A stretch of 64,000 bases of DNA. Source: Macrocystis pyrifera (taxonomy: Eukaryota > Sar > Phaeophyceae > Laminariales > Laminariaceae). Where the stretch lies: contig JASSKH010000025.1 of the NCBI GenBank assembly GCA_031763025.1, forward strand, positions 6,528,689 to 6,592,688, given 5' to 3'. The translations under genes and the position numbers were made by a program. Below are positions 23,501 through 32,935 of this stretch, piece after piece; the first letter of the stretch is position 1, and each line of letters starts with the position of its first letter. The notes beneath the pieces were generated by a model. That model was not told the DNA's origin and searched no databases. It was given only the letters and a program-made list of their open reading frames with translations.

Positions 23501-26500
23501 GTCAGATTGGAAAGCTGTTGGGCCAGATGACTGCTTCTGGTTGAACTCCTAATAATCGACTACCCCGCATTCGCCATTTCACAACATTCAACGTTTGGGT
23601 AGCAGGAGAAGTCCCCCAGCAATGGAAAGATGCGATATTTAAGGTCCTTGACCAAAGAGAAGGACCGAACTGATGGCAGCAACTGCAGCGGGGTTTCGCT
23701 TGTTACCCACGCAGGCAAACCGTTGTTGAAGATCGTCGCGTTCCGCGTTAACAACTACTGCGACACCGAGGGATTACTCGCAGGGGAACAGCATTGCGGT
23801 TTCCGTCCCGCATGATCAACGATTGATCCGTTGTCCGTCGTGCTTCGGTTGCAAGAACTCGGACGACAGAGGAAAATCTCCCTGTACGTGTGCTTCATCG
23901 ATCTGCAGAAAGCGAACGACTCTGTCGACCGAGAGCTGCTGTGTGCGTGTGTGTTCTTCACATTAAACCGTTCTTTCTACCCGTCGACATCCAGCACAAC
24001 CAGTGTCCGTGCCGATTCTTCAATCCTAGAAGAGATACATGTTCTGTGGTCACAAAACTACGCCACAGAGATACTACAGCAGTACGAAGTTACCACCACG
24101 TATGTAGTAAGCACAGAACTGTTTGTAGTGGACAATGCAATGCCATGTCATCATGTACTGGATACGACAGGCACGACATGCACATTCTATGAAATAGAGA
24201 AGCGAAAGAAAACAAAGAAAAAAAAAGAGCAAAGAAGACAAATCGAAAGAGAAGAAGAAAAAAAAGAAAGATATAAATATATATATGTATAGGTATATAT
24301 AATATCAAAAACAATATATAATAATAAAATAGAAGAAACAAACTGCCATGGGGACAAACCACAATTTTTCAAGTAATTTGTCCCATTACTGCGGTGCTGA
24401 AGAGGTAAACGAACTACAGCCAGCACATACAGCGAGTACATTATTCTGGGGCCTGCCTTCGACTTTGTGCAGGGCGTTTGTACGTAGTCAATTTGAACCT
24501 TGCACATCGGCCCAGACCAACCCAACCCCAGGCCTCATTCTGTAACCCGAGCCCCAACCCCAACCCTTTGGCGCCGCGGCGTGTTTTGGTGGCGTTTTTC
24601 CCTAAAATGCCGGGCAGCCGAAAGACCCGCCTTGACCAATAAGACCCGCACCCTGCACAAAGTTTTGTGCGGGCCGCTCCTGCTCATGTGGCGAGTCCCC
24701 TGCCTTCTCGAGACGACAACTCCAAAGGGAGGCGTGTGTTGCTTACAGTAATCTCGGCGACATCGATGGTGCCGATTTCTGCTCCCACAGGCAATTGGAA
24801 AGAGGGTCGAGGTTCCAGTTTCACTGCAGTAAAATCGGAAAACCACAGAAGAAGCAGATCCACCGATGGTCCAGAGGTGATTCCCGCTTTTTTTGTTTGA
24901 ATCGCCAACCGGAGCACCGCACGTCTGATCATTGCTGATTCAAAAGACCCCAAAACAGAAAAAGCGAGACGAGATAAGTAGGCAGCAAGAAAACACTGAC
25001 CATCCCACGCACTTGAATTGGCGTCTCAGGGGCTTCGGCTTTAGCCATTCCAGGAACAGGAATATCCCGCGCTTAATTCGGAATATCCCACGCTTAATTC
25101 GGAATATCCCGCGCTTATTTCGGAATATCCCGCGCTTAATTAGGAATATCCCACGCTTAATTGTAGCTTTTACAGCGCGGGAATATATCCCGGGCGCAAG
25201 ACCACCGACTGGGAGGGGGGGGGGAAGGATGCGTCATTCATTCCAAAACTACTATACTTGAAGTAGTCGGTCAATGCGTACGCAGCAGAGTACTGCTTAA
25301 AGTAATATCAATAGTTTTCTGTAACATTCGAAACAAACCTCATGCGCTCGATTTCTCGAACCTAAAGCAAGTTGTACGTATATAAATATTATCTACTATT
25401 TATTGTATGAGACCTATGCCAATGGGAACGCGAAGTCCAAAAGTTTTCTTTCAAAAATATTGCTTTTAAAAAACAGCCGAAAATATCCTCGTACCGCCGC
25501 TGTGGGAAAAAAGGGAAAAAATGTTTGATTTTTTCTTCTTTCGTTTCAGAACGGCTGCAGGCGGCGCAATTTGTTTTCACTCGTTGCAAATTGTCAACAC
25601 GCTGATTAAAATCAGCTCGTGCGACGATAGAGGCTCGATCTCGATATAGACTCAGCCCACGGCCAACCCGCTTGGTGTCGGGCGAGGCCAACAAGTATAG
25701 ATGACGGCATCGACGATAGAAAGTGGATACATGCTCTAGAGGGCGAGAGCTTGCCGGCGGCGTCCTGCGGTATCCTCCCAAACCTAAAAAAAGCCTGTTT
25801 TTGCCATTCGAGACGGATCGAGAAATTTTGTCTTCTGTTTTGTACACACCAGCGGCTGATTGTTTTTTTTATCGTACGCCTGGCCAGCGCCCGCCACACG
25901 TCACTGGCCATTGTGTAAAGACGGTGACCCAAGGGTGGGTCTGAGACACTAACAAGCGCACTTCGTTCAGAACTCATGACGCAATCGTTGGTTTTGTCGA
26001 TCGATGTCTGTCGACGACTCGGAATCTCGCCACTTCGAACCAAAGATCGGCCTGAGTTTTTCTCAAGCCGATCTTGGCCCAAGGGGGGGTGGCCCAATAG
26101 CGGCCCTTGGTTTGCTTTTTTCGGGCTTTGGAACTTTTTTTTTTTGTTCTAAACGTGCCCATAGGAAGCGTGTTGTATTTTTTTTTTGGCGGGTATCTTG
26201 GGAATTCAAGCTTTTTATGGGAACTTTGCGTTTCCGTTGGCATAGGTCTAAGGCGCGGCCGAATTATCACACCCAAGCATGCAAAGACGATTATTCACAA
26301 AAGTTCGATTTTACAGTTTTTACAAATATTTTTATAGCGTACTGTCTGTAGAGCGGAGCCCCCGGTGCTTTATCACAGGGGGGGCATATGTAGTAAGAAT
26401 CAAAACCCACATGGGACCTAAAAACCACGTATCCTTCTATGTTTATGAACCATCTATGGATCATGATATTTTTTTTGTAATGAATCGTGTTTTTTTTTTT

Positions 26501-29500
26501 TGTCGCGAAGCATGACAAAAAAAAAAAAACACGATTCATGACGCCATTTGTTTTTTATTCTTGCCTTACTTAAAAAAATAAAATAAAATCACGACCCGTG
26601 ACTTTAGTCGTGGCTCGAAATACGTCAGGTCAAATCAACGCACTACCCGCAACCCACGCGCACCAGGGGTATCCGAAGGCCGGTACAGGGGCATGGCAGA
26701 CTTTGCTTCGTACGCCGCTTGTGGACAACGGGCGGCTGGCTGGCTGCGCAAAGGCACCGCTGGGCGCGGACTGACGGGCATGTTGTGGCCTCGAAATTTC
26801 GAGAAAAAACCAAAGCTCAACAGAAAAAGCGAACGTGATCTGAGAAAATCTCAACGGTCCAGGCCGGGCAGACGGCCTGTGAGACTGGAATCTCGCAGGC
26901 TGGCAAAAGGCTTCGGCCGGTGATTTGAAAACATCACGGGCCGGGCCAGGCGCGGTCAGCCCGGCCCGGCCTGGCCGGGCCCCGTTCGCGACAGGTGCTC
27001 CACCCACCAAAACCGTTGGATTTTAAGTACCGGAAATGTCACGGTTACAAAAAATATATCACGGAAACGTGACGTTCTTGAGCTTTTTTTCGTCAGAACA
27101 CTGAAATGTCACGGATTTGCGTGATATTTTGTCACGCCAGGAAAGTCACCAATCGTGTTTTTTGTTTTTTTGTTTTTCTTGGTTCGTTAGGAACGGTCCC
27201 GAATGTGAAAACACAAGCAGAGACACACACCTATATTTTTACTTGTACCTTCCCTTTGTAGCACTGATGTACACTATTACGGGGGGTCCATAGTTAACAG
27301 GACCTATGATGCACATAAAAACCTATATATTTGCCTATTTTTACTGACAAAATTTGGTCCCGTTAACTATGGACCCCCGTAATAAATATCTCAGCAATTA
27401 ATCTACCTACGACGTACTCTTACCTTAACCTCCTCTCACCCCCCCCCCCCCCCCCCCGATTCGCTGTGTTGGCCAGATTTTCGTGCGGTGTCCTGGAAGC
27501 GACGGGAAGGGTCGAGTGCTGGGGAAATGGTAACCTCGGAGAAATGCCGTCTCTATCCGTTCTCGAGGGCAAGTTGATGGACGAGGTAACACACTTTTTA
27601 CTTTCTACTTACCGGTACCATTGTTTGAGGGGTCCCGCGAACGGTGTGTGTGGCGTTAGTTAGTTAGTTAGGGCTGTAAATCGGCTGTTTTGACCGATAT
27701 TTTCTAGGAGCATCGGTTCTGGGCGTTGCGGACGATATCCGATACATCGGCGAACCCGGCGTGTGAGCTAAAATCCTTGTTTTGGATCCTTCGATGGACG
27801 ATCGATAGATGTGTGGGTGCATCCTAAATTGGTCGGTTGGTCGTACAAATCGAGGCGACGTTTCACCCATGTTTTGCAGGTAAAAAAACGCCCGTCGTCC
27901 CGATTTGCCGATTCCGATTTATATCGCTCCGATTTTTAGGGTGAATCGGCTCCGTTTCTTATCCCTGTGTGGTACTTGTAGGGATGGTTTTTTGTGTTAT
28001 TCGGTATGATCTGGTACAGTTGTGCGATTGTTTTCTCGGAGGTGGACCTTCTCCAACCGTGCTCGAGGGCCGCTTGATGGACGAAGCAAAGCTTTTTGGA
28101 TGTTGTCGAAAGTTTCGTTTGTTTCGTGAAAAGGGCGTGGTATGACATGGTGATTTTGGTACGGTGAGGTAAGGTCATGATGTCATGGTGCCGAAAAATG
28201 CGCCACGGTTTTGCGGGAGGTGCGCCTTTTCTAACCGTGCTTGAGGGCCTCTCGGTGAACGAGATACCCCTAGCGCTTTTCATTGGCAAGCTTACGTATC
28301 ATACGAGGTTTGGTTCCTCCGGCAAAGGGCATGATATTTTTTTTTTCGTCTGCCTGAAAAAAGCAGTGCTTTTATTTATCGATACCTGCGCTGCTTCTCC
28401 ACTGGTAGTTTTCCCGAGACAGTATGGATAGTTTAATTTCCTTACACATGCCGATCGGCCCCGGTGTACTACCAATATTAAATAGTGGTTCAAACTCAAG
28501 ACTACCATCGTCGACTGATTGCATGAGTTCGAATCATTTGACGGATTAATGTAGGGCGTGTGTACGGACGGGTCGACGCGAGTCGACGTGAGAAGGAAAC
28601 GCTGAAATTTTCTCGCGATGAAAACTGTATGTAGGCGCGCACCGTATCAGGCCGGGGGTAGAATAATGCCTGCTATGTGATCCCGGATCTGATTTCTGAA
28701 AGGAAAATGGACCTGGACAAGTAGGCCGAGGGTGTATATATAGATGAAATTGGAAGAAATAATACACCCCTACAACAACATCAATAAATTTATCAACTGA
28801 CTTGCTTTATCGTTATTTGGGAGACGACACTCATGTGCCCCTTTTCTTCTCTGGCTCGCATGGTTTTGCTGGGTCTTCGCCTCGCTCCTTTTTGGGAACA
28901 CGCCATGCCATACCATACCATACCGTACCACTTCCGGTCTACTGTAGTTGGGGTGGGGTTCAGGGTGGGGTCTATGCGAGGGTCTATGGTCGTACGGCGA
29001 CGACCATACATGACACGAGTACACGCCCCCCCCTCTTCCTCTCTCTCTTTCTCCCCCCCCCTCCTTTCTCTCTTCTTATCTCCTTGTCTTCTCTACTTAC
29101 CTCTTTTGGACATGCCTTATACATGACACGAGTACCCCCCCCCCCCTCCTCTCTCTCTCTTTTCTCCCCCCCCTCCTTTCTCTCTTCTTATCTCCTTGTC
29201 TTCTCTACTTACCTCTTTTGGACATGCCTTATCGCCTCTGTCAGAACCACTTGTCCATCTCGGGAGGGGGTTTCCACGTATGCGGGCTCTACTACGAAGG
29301 GGAGGAGCTGCGAGTTAACGTGAAGGCGTACTGCGTCGCCTCGTTCGAGGACGGTGCCGCCCAGGACGCCGGGCAGCTCGACATTCCTGACCTGGGAGAG
29401 GGAGTTCACTGGAGAGAGATGAGCGCGGGGGGTCAGCACAGCTGCGGGATCGACAAAAACCGCATGTGAGTTTTTTTATGTGTAAAACACACAAAAACAA

Positions 29501-32500
29501 GCATGAAAAAAAAAAAACGTCAGCTGTGAGATTGAGGATTTCGTCGGATCCAGACTTCACTTCTGTGGTTTCCCTTTATATATAGGAGGCACACTACATA
29601 GATGCATGCTGCATGAGGTTTTCAATGTGGAATGGCCACTCGAAAACATGCAATTCAATCGAACCCCCCCCCTCCCCGAAAAGGAAACCAGTCGACCACT
29701 TACAGGCATTTGAGTCAGTCAATCTGACCCTGCGACAGGGCGTATCACTGTCTCTAAATATAATGAACGCTTGTATCGAACGTTAATGCACAAACAGTCC
29801 TTACTTTTACGTGTGTGGTGGTATGCCTTGTGCCACTCCGGGCTCACATATAACGAACGTTTAGACATGGAGCATGAAGACCCAACGGTACTTATGTTCC
29901 CTGCCAGAGGGCTAGCTTCTTTTTTTTTTTTGCATGTTTGCCGAAAACCTTTTCCGCGTGCCGGGGCTCTCTTAACCCCAATTAGGACTGCAAGTACTAC
30001 TCCTGTGGCATGTGCGTCCTGTCGACGACGCCAGATGTGAAGCGGTGGCCGAGGGTAGGGTAAGGGTAAGGGACGCAGGTGGTTCTGGCAGCTGGAAAGC
30101 AGTGCTTCGCTTCTTCTGATTTAGATCTTCTTATTGATGGCGAGAGCTGAGGAGGTGCTCTGGTAGAGAAGTGAGAGGTAGGGGGGAGGGACTCGACGCC
30201 CAGATATACTCGTCCCACCCCACGCCACGAGCTCTCCTAAATTCGTCTTATCTGATGTACTCCTACAGAACTTTCATATGGCTACCGATCGTTCTTTTGC
30301 TAATATAAGAACTTCTCACTTCGTGGTCTTATCTGCGTTAAGGAACTTTACTCTCGTCTAACGGGTTGTCCGCCCTAGGGAACATTCCTAAAAGAACGCT
30401 ACTCTCGACTAACGGAATACCCGCCGGGTTAATCCATTCTACGGATTGTTCTCGTATTCGTGAGACTACAAGACTGCAACATATTATCTATATCTATAGC
30501 CCATGAGTACTCCACTCATATCACATATGGCAAAAAAAAAAAACAAGTGGGATTTTTGAGGGTTACATTTAGAGCTTCCGTGCGTACGTAAATGTACAGG
30601 GGTTAGACAATCGAGGCACCCTATGAACCCGATTTATCGTTGGGGCTCCCATTATTTCTGTGATTGTGTTTTTACGTTTTCTTCGTTGTGTGTTATTTAC
30701 CTGGTACCTGTTTATATATAGGCCATCGGGTTTGCAGTTTTTTGCATGTTTTTCTAAAAAAAAAATGATGCCCTTCGTAAGACTCCGCTCCCATTCTGGG
30801 GACAATTGGGGTTCAGATTTACTTGGGAACTAGAGTTTTGAATATGTTTATTTTGTTGTGCTGTGCGGTACTAATAAAAAAGAATTAAGAGTATTGGGAT
30901 GAGAGGGGTACCGCTCTGGGTTGGCCGTCAATATAACGGCCGTTTATACATGAACATGAAGACCAAGCGGTCCTTATGTTTTCGCTCTGAAACGGTCCTT
31001 GTATTTTCGCGCATGGTGGTAAAATATTTTCACTGAGGAGCCCCAGAAAACAGTACGTAGGTGAAAATATATATGGAAACAATGTAATGAGCGCCCAATT
31101 GTTGGAGGTGTCTATATTAGGAGTAGGAACGGTGCTCCGTCTCGAATGGGATGCGTGGTCAATGGTCAAATGACTAAGGCAAGCAATAAATGAGTACGCC
31201 CCCCCCCCCCCCCCTACCGTACAGCATGCGTTAACTCAAAGGGAGACACCTGATTTTGTGTGTGTGGCCCTCGCTGTGATTGGTGCGTATGGCGGTTTCT
31301 GTTGTGGCCGGCGCAGGGTGCACTGCTGGGGAAGCGAGGAGAACAACCGCCGCAACCTCGGTGTTTACGCCGACATGGAGCACCGACACATCTCCGCCGG
31401 AGGTGAGTGAGCAAGAGCCACCTCTTGACTCTTGGTGCACGGAAATGCGAGGACCGTTTGGATATTCGTATTGGCACCCAAGCGGTCCTTATATCTAGCA
31501 ACCGCTTTGTTTGCGGAAATGTGTTGGCCGTTTGGATATTCATGGTAGGTATCCAAGCCGTCCTTATGTACCACATTACACACCCCGGGACGAAACGTCC
31601 GAGCCAATTTCTCTACACGATGGATGGCGTGTTTGCTCTCTGCTGATTGCCTGAAAAATTGCGCCGCTTTCCTCGTTCAGGCGCTCACACTTGCGGAGTG
31701 CTGCTGGACCGCACCGGCTACTGCGTTGGTGACGGGGAGCAGGCCATGCTCCCGGAGGTGCGCGAGCGTTGTCATCGTTATTGTTGCAGTGTGTTGTTTT
31801 CGTCGCTGTAGATTTGCTGTTCTTAGGTGTTGTCGTCGCGGTAGACTTTTGTTTTTGGCGGTGGTGGTGGTGGTGGTGGGTTTTGGTGCTGATGTCGTTT
31901 CAGCGATGATGGTGATGGTGCGGTGGTCACGATGACGATGCTCCCGCAATACTCGTACGAAGCTCATTTCCGTGACGTCTATCTACCCCGTGGTATCCAA
32001 GGAAAATAGGCTACGTGTAGAACAAAGCGAGTTGATGAGGGGGGGGGGGGGGGGGGGGGGGGAACGAGTACATTGTGCGGGCGAAAGACTGGGCCATACA
32101 CCCATCCACGTCCTGAAAACCCTAATCGATACGTGTTGGGAAAAGCATACTAAGAATGTTACGCAACAAACGCTACCCGAGTTTAAGGCTTAGAAACGCG
32201 ATTTCCACCACATTCTCACTCACTAAACCTCACGTGTCTTTTCTTGCGAGTTAAAGTCAGGAACCCCGATGAGACTGCTGAGTATCTAAGTTTTACTTCC
32301 GGCTTTTCGGTACCGGACTCAGTATGCAATGATCGCATTGCTCTCATCGTTCCTCCTTCCTGTGTGTTTTCTAAGTGAGCGAGTTTTGCAGGTTCTCGGA
32401 CATGATGAGATTTTCCCCTTTTTTTCTTACTCGTTGGGGGATAAAGGCGAGAATCGAACCACGGACCTCGGTCTTCAAAATCTCACGCCCTGCCTGCGAC

Positions 32501-32839
32501 GCCATTGTAGGAAAATGTAGACTAAAAATGTTACGCTACAAACGCTTTCCGAGTCCAAGGCTTATAAACTCAATTTTCTACCACGCATATATCCTCGTGC
32601 AGAGGTGGTTAGCCTTATGAGGAGCAGTGGGAGGAGCCGTTATATCGGGGGTGAGGTCGGCTTACGGCATGTATCAGGCTGCCTTGCGTCTGTGCGTGTC
32701 TTCCCGGGAGCCAAAGGATTCCTGTAGTCCAAGAACTGCTCAAACGGGGCCGTAGAGATTCCCGAATCAGTCTCCGTAGATCACATGCGGTTACAGTTAT
32801 CAGCCATTGTACATCGTACGATTGTGTCCCAACACAAAC

Positions 32840-32935
<96 letters not shown>

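Larger units (their letters stand above)
20681..27476 (+). other. Intron 1 of RCC1-like gene (6.8 kb)
   Basis: The intron starts GTGAGTCGAG and ends TTGGCCAG after a 16-C run and TTCGCTGTG. It holds a degenerate MITE-1 (21597-21736), a LINE fragment with an inserted MITE-2, a 21-bp minisatellite, an inverted repeat shared with 40 kb, GC-rich palindromic sequence at 26930-26990 and a MITE-1 copy (27275-27384). No missing exon is required, because exon 1 and exon 2 phases fit directly. Confidence 0.6.

Noticed and set aside
24650..24953. 89-codon minus frame as a full gene
   Set aside because: Only the 25-codon stretch between a possible acceptor and donor looks coding; no partner exon is found, so it is listed only as a possible exon.
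30050..30075. GGGTAGGGTAAGGGTAAGGG, telomere-like
   Set aside because: It is a single short irregular run inside an intron, with no array.
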